Shown piece by piece: positions 9,721 to 19,775 of a stretch of 64,000 bases of DNA. The stretch is taken from contig CDRNVI010000020.1 of assembly GCA_977017575.1 (NCBI GenBank), positions 1 to 64,000 of the forward strand, read 5' to 3'. Position 1 is the first letter of the stretch. Each line of letters starts with the position of its first letter. Position numbers and translations under genes: made by a program. A model generated the notes under the pieces. That model was not told where the DNA came from and ran no database searches. It worked only from the letters and a program-made list of their open reading frames with translations. The stretch comes from Paramoeba atlantica. Lineage: Eukaryota; Discosea.

Positions 9721-9858
9721 GTGACTCGAAGTCCACTTTTATTCGTGCGAAATACAAATAAGAAAAGTCTGTCTAATTTTGCAAATAATATCATACCGTA
9801 GTTCACGAATAAGTCCTTCATGTTTTCCTTAATTCCTGACACTAGTACAAAGGCCCAA

Positions 9859-12787
9859 TTACATTTCCAAGAGTTTTAGAGCATCCGAGGGGAGCGGGAA
9901 ACAAGTTTTTTCCTGCGGGTGTAACTCCTTCAGCTTGCTTAGCGTTTCTTCATTGCTTAATTCATTTTTCTTGAATTCACGGTCCAACACTTTAGCTGCC
10001 TTAGATGCACACCCTTCCAGGGCTAGTCTTGTGGCACGCTTGATGGCCCTTTTGTCGCTCACGTGTTCTTCTTTGTTTTCATTGGCGTTCTGTTGGGTGT
10101 CATTCTGTGTTTCGTCATCTTTCTTCGTCGTGGGTCGCCGGCGTCTAGCTCTTCCCGTCGCAACTCTAGCTGCTGCTAGCGATAATTTCATGGCGGATAA
10201 CAAACAGTGCCATATGCTAGTTCGTTGGGGAAAATCGCTTTCTATGTAGCCGTGTAGTATGTCTCGATAGGTTGCAACGACACACGGAATCATTTCTTGA
10301 GTGAAAGATCTCAGAGTAGGGATTGGCTCGTAGTCGATGTTCCCTGACGCATTGTTTGGGATTATTAGGTTTTCCTGAAACGCTATTTGTTGCGCTGTAC
10401 ACTCGCACTGTTGTTCGTTTGGAAGAGTTTCTGCACTGGAACTGATTTCCACGCTCGGAGCGTTTTGTTGCCATATGATTCGGTAAATGCGTATATTCTC
10501 TATCGGTGGCAGGCTGCCTCGAAATTCCTCTCCAACCATGTATCCGTGAATCCCGGTGTAGATCAAGTTCACTTTCCCTTGCGCTTTGCTGTTTCTTGTG
10601 ACCTTTCCGGCGGAGACATTTAGGTCTGTATTTCGGTCGAATGCCCAAACAACAGTGCATATTGCCCCAGCCTTAGCACATCGAGAGCTATTCCATATTT
10701 CGTGACTTGGGATCGGAAAATCTGTTGTAGGGTTGATAGTTTTTATTAGCTCTATTGTGTCGCAGCTCAAGACTGTGTCGTTGTTTTCACATCTGTTTGG
10801 TGAAGTTGATGCCTGTGGGTTGAATGTTTCAGGTACGGAATCGTCATGACACAAAATGTGTTCCTGATCGAATTCTTCGGAAACAGAGGATTCACAGTCA
10901 TGAAATTCGAAAGTTTGTGGGGAGGAATCAATCGTTTGTGTTGTTTTTGTTGGCGTTTCGATGTCTTCCATCCGTGGATCCGATTCGGTGGCACGGTTTG
11001 TTATGATATCGATATGTTATGATATCGTGGTTTGTCCAGTCTGGCGTCATTGGAGCTTCTCTTTCGCTGTCTGTCGGCGATTTCGTTGGTGTCGGTGAGT
11101 CCACTGTTACTTGATTTTGTTTTTCGTGTACTGAACGCGTCGCCTTCGGGACCACGTGCTTCGGGAAGTCTTCCGATGATTGAGTTTGCATTTCTTCAAT
11201 TGACAGCGCCCTTACTCGCTCCGGTAAGTCCATTTTTGCAGGACCTTTTTCTTTTACTATTGTATCGGTTGTCGAGATCTCTGTCGGAGGTTTCGTACCG
11301 CAAGTTTGTGATTCTTTGGCCATTCGTGTTGCGGCGATTTCCGGCGATCGACCGGGTGATCGAGAAAGCGCTTTCGCATAGGAAATCTCGTTGCCTCTTG
11401 TCGGAGTTTGCGCGACTAGAGGGTGAAAATGTTTAATAATAGGTGGGAGATCATTGTTGGTTTCATTTGGTCTAATGGAGCTGGCACTTGATGTCATGTT
11501 TTCCGCAAATTTCATTCTTCGTTTTGATAGCTTACTCATCGATAGAATTGGCGTTGGCGGGACTGGTTTTCTTCCCACACCTCCGAGAGAAGAATGTTCT
11601 TGGAATGAGTTGGGTGGTATGGACGTACGTGACGAAGTGGTGGGAGAGGAAGCTCGACGCTGATCGCGTGCAAACGGAAAACGCGATGGGAAGTGGGCTG
11701 CAAGTGTGTCATAAAAGGACGGTTTCTTGCGTCCGTTTTTCCCGACTTCATTCTCGGATGCAGTTTCGCTCGCATGTGTTCGATTGCTCGATGCTTCAGA
11801 AGAAGCTGGGTGAGTGGTGGTCGTGCTGGTGTTGGGGTCCTGATTGTCGCGTGAACTATTTTTTGGGAAATCTTTTGGAGTAATCTTTTTGGGGAGTGAA
11901 GAACACGGGTGCGAATTCGTCGTCGATGGCGCGTGTTCTGATGTGACTCGGTTCGTTTCCTTGGGATTGGGCAGTGATGATGCATGTTCTGATCGCGATA
12001 TGATTCGATTCGATTCTTGTATGGAAATCGGGGGCGGTATCGTAGTGCTTTTGAAGCTAGAGAGTAGCTGGATCCCAGCGCGTGCGTCAAATTGCATTGC
12101 ATTATTTGCGAAGTAGATTTTCCTACGTCGAACAAGGTCTTTGGTCGATGCTACCAGCGGATTTGTCTGTTGATGGGGCGGTGATGGGGCTTGAGCCGAT
12201 TCTTGTGCGGGATTTGGCGGCAGTGATGCGCGTTCTGGCCGCGGTGTTGTGACTTGATTGGATTCTGGTGCGGGATTTGGCGGCGGTGGTGCGCGTTCTG
12301 GCCGCGATGTTGTGACTTGATCGGATTCTTGCGTGGGATTTTGCGGCAGTGATGCGCGTTCTGGCCGCGGTGTTGTGACTTGATTGGATTCTTGTGCGGG
12401 ATTTGGCGGCGGTGGTGCGCGTTCTGGCCGCGGTGTTGTGATCTGAACGGATTCTTGCGGGGGATTTGGCGGCGGTGGTGTGTGTTCCGGCCGCGGCGTT
12501 GTGATCTGAACGGATTCTTGCGGGGGATTTGGCGGCGGTGGTGTGTGTTCTGGCCGCGGTGTTGTGACTTGATTGGATTCTTGCGTGGAATTTGTTGTCA
12601 AAGTTTTCCGATGCGTTTCTTTCGTGCTCGAATTGGCTGGCGAAGAGACTCCTGTTTTGAGAAAAACATTGGACTTCGACTTGCATGACCTTATGTGCTT
12701 CGGCGGGTCAGGCGGACGATCTGAAAGTCGAACTCCGAGCGCAGCAGCCACGCTTCGTGTGAGCATCGGCATGGAAAAGTAAGACAA
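9859..12787 (-). CDS. C-type LINE C1, N-terminal half
   Basis: The ORF begins with LTRS (MPMLTRSVAAALG) just behind an SL-bearing 5' UTR. A Pro-rich region with about seven 20-residue repeats follows, then a Ser/Thr/Pro-rich linker (frame open to 10928). The second part (10971-9859) holds the beta-rich domain (ICTVVWAFDRNTDLN; GKVNLIYTGIHGY) and the helical domain (PCVVATYRDIL; SIWHCLLSAMK), and stops just before RT would begin (FPLPSDALK). The two frames are offset by a small tandem duplication around 10990-11030 (GATATCATAACA twice). RT and endonuclease are absent, so this copy is 3' truncated near 9870, which is unusual for a LINE and points to later deletion or rearrangement. Confidence 0.75.
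12180..12600 (-). repeat. 60-bp coding repeats in LINE C1
   Basis: About seven 20-codon units encode variants of TTPRPERAPPPPNPAQESNQ. The units differ mainly by C/T and G/A changes, and the reading frame is kept throughout. Such repeats are likely to vary in number between copies. Confidence 0.8.
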
Positions 12788-12807
12788 TTAAAAAAAAGGC
12801 AACAACT

Positions 12808-12839
12808 CAACAAGGTACAGAAACTGTATCTTTATCGTT
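12808..12839 (-). other. Spliced-leader exon copy at the 5' end of LINE C1 (copy 2)
   Basis: The 32-base SL core is identical to the other copies. It lies 21 bp upstream of the LINE ATG at 12787. The Tc1/mariner element begins 13 bp beyond its 5' end, next to the A-rich 3' end of LINE C2. Confidence 0.85.
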
Positions 12840-12852
12840 AAAGATAAATATA

Positions 12853-14410
12853 CATGGGTGGGCACCTTCAGAGTGGAGGGGTCTAAAATTCGTAAAACTT
12901 GTTCAATTTTGGAAAGTAATAGCGCATTCGTGAGCTCTCAAATAGTCTGGTGTAATCGTAAAAATCACTCTGCGAAAGTATACGGGAATCAAAGAAAGCT
13001 AGAATGGTCCCAAACACGAATTGCAACTTTATTTTTTAAGCGAAAAAGTCCTTTTTTTCCAAAAAAAATCTCAGTACCCACAATTTCCCCCTTTTTTCTC
13101 AATAACGATTTGAAAGCGCTTGGAGACACTCTTTATGGTCTTCACGCAAGTACTTTTGAGATCGGTTTGAAGTGCCTCGTATGCACTCTCGATAGAAGAG
13201 AGGAGATCTGCGCGATTGCGTGGTCGCATGCGATCCTTGTGCTGATCCATGATATTCCACAAGTTTTCGATGGGGTTGAGATCCGGTGACTTTGCGGGCC
13301 AGGGGAGCGTTCGCACGTTTTGCTGCTGAAAAGTACGCCTTGCCAAGTTGTGCGCAGGGCAATTGTCCATAGCAACAACTGCACGGTGCCTGTGTAGGTA
13401 GTTCAAAAGACCATTACGCTTGGTCATGGCAGCTTCGAAAACAGCCCCGTTCACAGTAACTCTATTTCCCTGCTCATCTCTATTAGGAAAAATGTGCAGA
13501 TGAAATCCATGCTTTATGCTTACCCCCATCCACACCATTATACCATCGCCCCCTACCCACGCTTCCAGCTCACCTAGCTGCTCTTTTACAGGGTCGGACC
13601 GTCGGCAAAGGTAGGTGTTTTTGGTAGACTTCTTGCAGGTAAACTTTTTCTCATCACAACAAATAATATTATCAAGCTGGTGTTCGCTCCAGCCCGACAT
13701 GTCCTTACAGAATCGGACTCTAACGTCTTTATGCTGTTGGGTTAGTCGTGGTTTACGCTGAACTACGCGGAGGATAATATCGGGCTTCAAAGCTCGAGCC
13801 AAAGTGCGTCTGGAACACTGAAACCCTCTGGATAGAAGTTCGCGATGTAGAACGCACCATGATTCCACACCATAAGGAAGATCCCGTGTACCCTCATCTA
13901 CTATGCGGAGTGCTTCTCCGATAAACAGTGATGTCCTAACTGTAAAATTCAGACGTCTGGGAATGCTTTCGACATCACCAGTTTCGCTGTAACGAATGAC
14001 CCATCGCTTCACAGTGCTCTCCGCTACTTCAAAATGGCGTGCTGTAGCATTGTAGGACCCAGAACGAAAGTAATGGTCTACGAGAAGCATGCGATGCGAC
14101 GGCCTTACCTTCCCAGGTGGTGAATAAGCATCTCTCTGGAAGAGAAACCGTGATGTTCGCGATCGTACACGTTTCTGAGGCATTAACGGCGCAAAAAAAC
14201 TAAAAAAAGCCAAAAAAACTGAAAAATTGCATCTTCGGGGAAAAATAAATTCCTTGTTTTTCTGTCATTTATCTCGAATGTCTAAAAACGGGAAACGGAT
14301 GTTGCCATTACACCAGACTATTTGAGAGCTCTCGAATGCGCTATTACTTTCCAAAATTGGTCAAGTTTTACGAATTTTAGAACCCCCCTCTCTGAAGGCG
14401 CCCACCCCTG
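12853..14410 (-). mobile_element. Tc1/mariner transposon, complete
   Basis: The terminal inverted repeats are about 105 bp (12853-12957 and about 14306-14410), starting CA(T/G)GGGTGGGC and running to TAGTCTGGTGTAAT with few mismatches. A TA dinucleotide flanks each end (12851-12852 and 14411-14412), the standard Tc1/mariner target. One uninterrupted transposase gene fills the centre. It sits exactly between the 3' tail of LINE C2 and the SL end of LINE C1. It looks whole and young. Confidence 0.9.
13071..14213 (-). CDS. Tc1/mariner transposase
   Basis: This is a 380-residue DDE transposase. The N-terminal helix-turn-helix part is at about residues 35-100 (GSYNATARHFEVAESTVKRW). Catalytic blocks are IICCDEKKF (first Asp), VVAMDNCPAHN (second Asp) and SPDLNPIENLW (Glu). 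By my count 32 residues lie between the second Asp and the Glu, shorter than the 34 typical of Tc1. No stops or frame changes are seen, so the enzyme could be active. It cuts and pastes its own element at TA sites. The start may instead be the internal Met at residue 12 (MPQKR). Confidence 0.9.
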   Translation of the reverse strand: MAFFSFFAPLMPQKRVRSRTSRFLFQRDAYSPPGKVRPSHRMLLVDHYFRSGSYNATARHFEVAESTVKRWVIRYSETGDVESIPRRLNFTVRTSLFIGEALRIVDEGTRDLPYGVESWCVLHRELLSRGFQCSRRTLARALKPDIILRVVQRKPRLTQQHKDVRVRFCKDMSGWSEHQLDNIICCDEKKFTCKKSTKNTYLCRRSDPVKEQLGELEAWVGGDGIMVWMGVSIKHGFHLHIFPNRDEQGNRVTVNGAVFEAAMTKRNGLLNYLHRHRAVVAMDNCPAHNLARRTFQQQNVRTLPWPAKSPDLNPIENLWNIMDQHKDRMRPRNRADLLSSIESAYEALQTDLKSTCVKTIKSVSKRFQIVIEKKGGNCGY

Positions 14411-14432
14411 TATATATATATATATATATATT

Positions 14433-16340
14433 ATCTTTTTATTTTATCTTTTCTGTTTGTTTTTCCCACTCTCCTTTTCATACACCCTGTATTAGCCCAG
14501 AACCGATCTGGACTAACACGCATAATCATCCTTCGTGTCCGGTAAGTAGCTGCGCAATTGTGACTGTAGGATGGCACCATCCAATTCTTGTTGAAGCAAG
14601 ACAAAATCATTTAGAATGGCCTTCGGTTCGCGATAAACCTTTCCTGCAAGAATTTGCAGGAGAGATTTCGTGTTGTTGTGAAGAGCTCCGCAAGATGAGA
14701 TAGGCAGGCATTGAAATTGGTCATTTTGTAGCATCGACGACTTCACATATTTTGTATGTTTCCTGGGTATTGCATCTTGCATAGCCTTTTGTGGTGACAT
14801 TTTTTCATACGATGGCGAAAGCTCATGCACTACTGTGAGATCATAGTACGTCGCTCCGGAAGCCCAATAAATAACAAGATCCGGGCCTGATCTGTTCAAA
14901 ACTGCTCCGCGACATAATTTTGAGTGCTCGATCTTGGTTTCTTCGCTTAACACTTGCGAACATGCAGAACACGTGTATGTCGTGAATTCTCTAGGCTCAC
15001 GTGCACATGGCAAACCTGCTTTGAGACATAACTCGTAAATGTACCTCGTGAGAGAGTTATGTTTGGTTGTAGCGTTAATCCCAGAACAACGCACGCATCC
15101 AGGTATGTGAGTCAACGCGATAGCTGCATTTAGTAAGGTCTTACAACCTGGGCACAGAAGAGAGTCAGGAAGCTTAGGGTGACGGATTCCGAGTCTCGGC
15201 ATAACCGATAGAGTAAATTGCGCTGGGGGGATGTATCTTTCGGTGGCGTGCAACCATTGGTAACTTCCCTTCCTTGACGTGGCCGAAATAACCCTCCCGA
15301 TTTTCGGGTCCTTACACAGTTCCTCCTTCACTTGCTTGTGTAACTTAAGTTCCACTGCCTCCTCTTCGTCCGGTATGACCTTCGAAAGCGACACCTCCAC
15401 GCGTCCCCCATCCTGAGCAGAATATAGTTTTCGGCGCTCTAAGGATGCGTGACAAGAAGATTCATATGAATTTTCCCGTAGTGCATAAGTTGACGACAGA
15501 CCAAAACCCCCCAGTTTCAGCGGTATTCTCGCCCATTTTATTTGCGAATCGGCTAAAATACCAAACCACGTCTTCAGGACTTTATCGACTTCCATGTCGA
15601 ACTCAGATGCAATTTTTTCCGTAGCTTGGGGTTTGTGAACTCTGATATGAAATCGATGACGCACGTTAACACTCTTGGATAAAATAAGGGAGGACAGATT
15701 GCTCGCCCCCATTTCATACTCCTCCCCCCCTATTTACTGCAAAAAATAGAAAAAAAAGGGGGGCATAAAGGGCATAAATTGCTTCTTTTTATTATTATTG
15801 TTATCAAAATCATAAATTTGTATAAAAAAAAGCAATAACACAACTGTTCGCCGAAGTGGTAAAAGGGACTCTCCGTAAAAAAAAAATTCTGTTTGCACTC
15901 CTTCCTTTCTAAGTGTCTGCGGAATGGTCTTCTTGTAGATTCCACCGAACCAGACGCATTTCTCGGTTGATAATTCTAAACGTTTCTCCGTCAATAGATC
16001 TCTCAGGCTTGTAAATGCGTTTGCAAGCATTTCTGGATTTTTAGAAGCGAGGGTAATATCATCAATGAATGCGTTGACCGTGACCTCTGGAAACTCATGC
16101 GCTATTCTTTCGAGTATGGGTTGTAGGTAGGCGCAAAAGTAGAGAGTAGCCAAAGGAGATCCTTGTCTTAACCCCGCAGTGCTGGGTATCGCCTCAACGA
16201 ACCTACCTTCAGATCCAAAGTACAACAGTTCCGAAGCTTGGGAATATTCAAAAAAGAAAAACCGCTGAAAAGGACGGAGTGTAGCAAAAGCAAACACGTG
16301 ACGAGCAATGTCCCTTCTGTCCGGTGAATTGAATACTGAG
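14433..16340 (-). CDS. C-type LINE C2, RT to endonuclease part
   Basis: RT blocks include GLRQGSPLATLYFCAYLQP and FIDD (NAFIDDITLAS) at 15950-16297. The C-terminal 399 codons (15712-14513) carry thumb/connection motifs, the knuckle CPGC..HIPGCVRCSG..KHN, EPREFTTY, a second CxxC pair, and the RLE core SGPDLVIYW..YYDLTVVHE..RKHTKY. Between them (about 15713-15887) the expected KVLGAY segment is replaced by T- and A-rich filler resembling a zinc-finger LINE 3' end. The 5' part is lost at a SIRE-like sequence near 16341. The tail is A-rich near 14433. It is a dead copy that keeps its catalytic residues. Confidence 0.8.
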
Positions 16341-16450
16341 AACGGGATTCCCCCCCACCGGAACCCTCGGCCAACCTGCCCAAAAACTTAAAGCGAAGTA
16401 AAATAACAACCTAACAAGGATATATAAGATAATAGTAAATACCCAGATAT
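16341..16450 (+). mobile_element. SIRE-like element fragment
   Basis: It is almost identical to 62532-62655 (GGGATTCCCCCCCACCGGAA, then AAGCGAAGTAAAATAACAAC) but lacks about 28 bp containing the G-rich GGCTTGGTGGGTGGG block. It marks the 5' break of LINE C2. Confidence 0.6.
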
Positions 16451-16461
16451 ATACGGATGCT

Positions 16462-16463
16462 TC

Positions 16464-16522
<59 letters not shown>
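16462..16522 (+). repeat. (GTA)n microsatellite
   Basis: An uninterrupted run of about 20 GTA/TAG triplets. The rest of 16451-16632 shows nothing else recognisable. Confidence 0.95.
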
Positions 16523-16523
<1 letters not shown>

Positions 16524-16632
16524 TAACTTGCACTGTATGCTCCAATACCAATTTTCAGAAGAGGAGATGAGATGAAATGATATTAATTAAAACATACGGC
16601 GGAAACGACTAGATGTGAGGAAAGGCTTTATG

Positions 16633-16815
16633 CTATTGTTTCATTCCTCCAATCCACTTTTCTTCAGGGATGTATTCCCGGAGCTGTGATACTACGGTGT
16701 ATGCCGATAGCTTTTCGAGTTCGAGCCGGAAAGCGTCACGCACATTCTCATATTTTTGGTTTGCACGCTGTGACAACGCTTTTAGAAGGTGTTTCGTGTC
16801 GTTGTGTAACACACC
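16633..16815 (-). CDS. C-type LINE C3, C-terminal fragment
   Basis: It encodes the last ~61 residues of a C-type ORF (GKLGVLHNDTKHLLKALSQR; LEKLSAYTVVSQLREYIPEE), matching the end of LINE C5 (LHQNTRRLLECL; IEKMNAYTVANQLRKYM) better than that of C2 or C9. The upstream side is a VIPER-like repeat, and the LINE piece on the far side of that element (C4) belongs to a different subfamily. Confidence 0.75.
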   Translation of the reverse strand, partial: GVLHNDTKHLLKALSQRANQKYENVRDAFRLELEKLSAYTVVSQLREYIPEEKWIGGMKQ

Positions 16816-17526
16816 TAATTTTCCTCCGGGACATTTGACTGTTTTATGTAGTAAAATAACAAAAACTAAATATAATATGATATATTGACCTACAGCTATC
16901 ACAGACTTTATACCTTGAAATCGCATTGTACTCCTATAAAGGTTGCATCTGAATAAAATTATTACTTGTTAACTTACGAGTGGGAATTCGCCGGCACTTG
17001 GTGTGGGGAGGTGGGTGGGCCCACAAAATATCCCTTTAGCAATAAAACGAGTAAGAATCTAACAATAATGTAAAACGATATTCTATCAATATTCTCCTCC
17101 TTTTAATATTTCCACTACGTTAAATTATTATCGTATACTTTCATAATTTTCCTCCGGGACATTTGACTGTTTTATGTAGTAAAATAACAAAAACTAAATA
17201 TAATATGATATATTGACCTACAGCTATCACAGACTTTATACCTTGAAATCGCATTGTACTCCTATAAAGGTTGCATCTGAATAAAATTATTACTTGTTAA
17301 CTTACGAGTGGGAATTCGCCGGCACCCACCCACTCGCAAGTCCGCAGTCGGTCGAATTCTGTTCAAAACCCTGTCGCCAAGTTCCGAAGCGGTTCCGGCT
17401 CCACGGATCGGCCAGATTACTATCCGTGTGCACATAAATCGGAAGAACCTATAGTTTCCATTCCTGCAAGCGCGGAAGTAGCTCTGCGAGCACCGCTGCC
17501 AAAGAGGGCGAATTCGACCATTCATT

Positions 17527-18930
17527 TCAGAGCGCTGCGACAACGCTAGTGTTATCTATCAATAGATGCACCGTGTCAACGGCGCTCCACTGCGCCCTGA
17601 ATGCGTGAAAAGCATTATAAACCGCTGTGGCTTCTGCCCGATTTATTTCTATAGGCTGCGGCCATGGGGCTCCAGTCCCTAAAATTTTACCAAAGGGAGT
17701 AAACAATACTGCACCCCAACCTGCTTGGGATGCGTCAGTGTACAACACTGCCTCAGTTCCTCCAGTATGATCTCGATATTCGTACCACTGGTTGGCTCTG
17801 ACTTCATTTAGCCACATGTGCAGGTCATTGTAAACACTGATTGGCAACGTAATTTCCGTAGTGTCATTCAATTTTCCTCTATTCAATTGCGACAACTTTC
17901 GTCGAACAAATTTAATTGCCCAGTAGTATCGTGGCATGTTGATCTTCAGTACTCCGGATCCATACACAAGTCTTGCTGTTAAGGTTTCGAGCTCGTGAAG
18001 AGGCATTGTATGCCGAAGAATGTGTGGCAATTTCCTTATGAACCGTGCTGTCAATCGGTATTTTTGCGTCTGATGATCAAAATCAATACCAACAAAAGTG
18101 TACTTCGTTCCTCTAATAGAATCAGATTGCTTGAAGGTGGCCCTAATTTTTGAAGCGCATTCTTCGATCCACTTCTCAAATTCTTGACATGCATAGGAAG
18201 AGCCACTAAATCGAAAACCATCAACGTATACGTCAAGGTCGCCCCCTGGACCGAACCGTAAGTTGCTGCTATGGCTAGTGCAATACGATGGGTCTCCCGC
18301 TAATACTGCCGTAATGGTTTGCTGAATTTCAGGTGCACACACATGCCCCATAGGCATCCGTTTAAGCTCATATACGCGATTCTGGAAAACAAAACGATAA
18401 AAGGGACGTGTGCTCTCTGGAAGTTCTACTTGATAGAACTTACAGCGCAAATCCCGCTTCACAGCTTCTTCATTTTTTAGGGCGCTTACATAATGAACGG
18501 GTTGTGTTATCGGCACATATGGTGTGTACTTCTCTCGTAATGATAAATTATGCTCAGTCGGCCGACAAATAAACCTTCTTCGTTTTCGTTCTTCACGATC
18601 CTCAACAGTAGAAAAGGGGACCACCGTGCCTTTGGTAGGGTTGTCCTCTAAGGTTGTCTCATCTACACGTGCTATGATGTCACATTCCAAAAGTTTGTAT
18701 ATGTCGTTCACTGAGAGTGTTGTCTGAGAGGCAGGGTTTATATGTTTCGGCTGTTCTACTTCAGGAGCTGTTAGCAATTGCCATACTTCATCAAAACGGG
18801 TGCGGGATGTTTCGTTCATTAATTTTCTGACTTGATCCAAGTCTATCGGAGGAACATACGTTGCATGGAGGGGATAAGTGTCTCGCTGCTGTAGGCTCGG
18901 TAATATAGTCCTTCGATGAATGCGGGTCAA
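17527..18930 (-). CDS. Reverse transcriptase / RNase H of the VIPER-like element
   Basis: The 467-codon frame shows RT blocks in order: VPFSTVEDREERKRRRFICR, a conserved MPMGHVCAPEIQQT, the catalytic block DLDVYVDGFRF, and the following TFVGIDFDH. RNase H begins with AVLYTDASQAGWGAVLFTP and IEINRAEATAVYNAFHAF and reaches HLLIDNTS. The segment LIDNTS is shared with the fragment at 2868-3114. The reaction would be copying element RNA into DNA for recombinase-mediated insertion. Fossil status as for the parent element. Confidence 0.8.
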   Translation of the reverse strand: MTRIHRRTILPSLQQRDTYPLHATYVPPIDLDQVRKLMNETSRTRFDEVWQLLTAPEVEQPKHINPASQTTLSVNDIYKLLECDIIARVDETTLEDNPTKGTVVPFSTVEDREERKRRRFICRPTEHNLSLREKYTPYVPITQPVHYVSALKNEEAVKRDLRCKFYQVELPESTRPFYRFVFQNRVYELKRMPMGHVCAPEIQQTITAVLAGDPSYCTSHSSNLRFGPGGDLDVYVDGFRFSGSSYACQEFEKWIEECASKIRATFKQSDSIRGTKYTFVGIDFDHQTQKYRLTARFIRKLPHILRHTMPLHELETLTARLVYGSGVLKINMPRYYWAIKFVRRKLSQLNRGKLNDTTEITLPISVYNDLHMWLNEVRANQWYEYRDHTGGTEAVLYTDASQAGWGAVLFTPFGKILGTGAPWPQPIEINRAEATAVYNAFHAFRAQWSAVDTVHLLIDNTSVVAAL

Positions 18931-19001
18931 CGTACGTCTGTTTCCAGGTAGTGGAATGTCATTATGAGTAAACCAATCCCCCGTAGATAAATCATCATAA
19001 G

Positions 19002-19775
19002 TTAAAGACGCTGTGTCGCTTTTTGTGTTCCCAAAGCTAGCGCGGTCGCTTCGTTCGTACCCGCATACCGTATCAACGTTGCCAATTGGCGGTGATGTGA
19101 CACCCTCATGACCTCTTCCAAATTCAATCGTCCCTCTGCTACTTGATGCATAAGGCCTCGTATTGCTCCATGTTTCAATGAATGGGATGTGTAGTTCTGT
19201 CCCGCGTGGGTCCGTAGGAATTTCGTAACCTGCTGTGTTGTCAAAGAGCTAATGCGTTTCCCCGGGCTGATTTTGCTGATGTAATTGTATATTCGACTCG
19301 TGCTGCGACCCTCTATAACTACCAAATTGTCCGGACGGAAAGGATGCTCCTTTGTTGTCTTCGTATTTTGTCCCCAATTGATAACTATTCGGGTTGGTGT
19401 TAGTACAATAAAATTCTGGCGTTTGAGCTTGGAAACTTCGCCCACTCTGGATGCCGTTTTGTAAGCAATATGGCATACGGCTGCCATTTCCCGTGTCATG
19501 ATAGGCGTTAATCTGTCTGGCGGGAAACGGGTTATAGGTAAGGCCTGCCTGCGGGGAACCGTAGCACCCCTGCGGATTAATGTTTTGGCATACATATCGG
19601 CCTTCGTAGTGGGCTTCTGCAGGCGGCGTAGGATAGCGATCAGGTGCTTGAGGTAGACTAATTTGGTTTGCATTGTAGTATAAATCCGGACTATGTATAA
19701 TATTACCCCTTGGTCCGTAAGTGGCAAACGGCGCCGGATCATATCCTTGATTAATCGTGCCCGGATATCCCAAGT
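19002..19775 (-). CDS. Tyrosine recombinase of the VIPER-like element
   Basis: An N-terminal helical core-binding part leads to the catalytic domain, with Arg in KTASRVGEVSKLKRQNF, the block TSHSLKHGAIRGL (His-x-x-Lys in place of the common His-x-x-Arg), and HHRQLATLIRYAG, which supplies the later His and the Tyr nucleophile. Such enzymes insert a circular DNA copy without making a target duplication. The gene lies 70 bp upstream of the RT ORF on the same strand. The frame remains open to 19829, but that part is LINE C4 sequence read in another frame. Confidence 0.8.
   Translation of the reverse strand, partial: TWDIRARLIKDMIRRRLPLTDQGVILYIVRIYTTMQTKLVYLKHLIAILRRLQKPTTKADMYAKTLIRRGATVPRRQALPITRFPPDRLTPIMTREMAAVCHIAYKTASRVGEVSKLKRQNFIVLTPTRIVINWGQNTKTTKEHPFRPDNLVVIEGRSTSRIYNYISKISPGKRISSLTTQQVTKFLRTHAGQNYTSHSLKHGAIRGLMHQVAEGRLNLEEVMRVSHHRQLATLIRYAGTNEATALALGTQKATQRL

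Larger units (their letters stand above)
16816..19775 (-). mobile_element. VIPER-like tyrosine-recombinase retroelement (fossil)
   Basis: In transcription order it carries a tyrosine recombinase ORF (about 19775-19002), a reverse transcriptase/RNase H ORF (18930-17527), and then the A2-B1-A1 repeat set (182-bp A copies at 17144-17325 and 16816-16997; B 16998-17143). Recombinase upstream of RT is the VIPER order as I recall it; DIRS and Ngaro place it last. Both ORFs keep most of their length, but the element is incomplete and has a few breaks. The A copies are nearly identical, suggesting a young insertion. Confidence 0.75.

Noticed and set aside
16462-16522. CRISPR-like or functional repeat array at the GTA run
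   Set aside because: It is a simple trinucleotide microsatellite without spacers. No CRISPR array was seen anywhere in the window.
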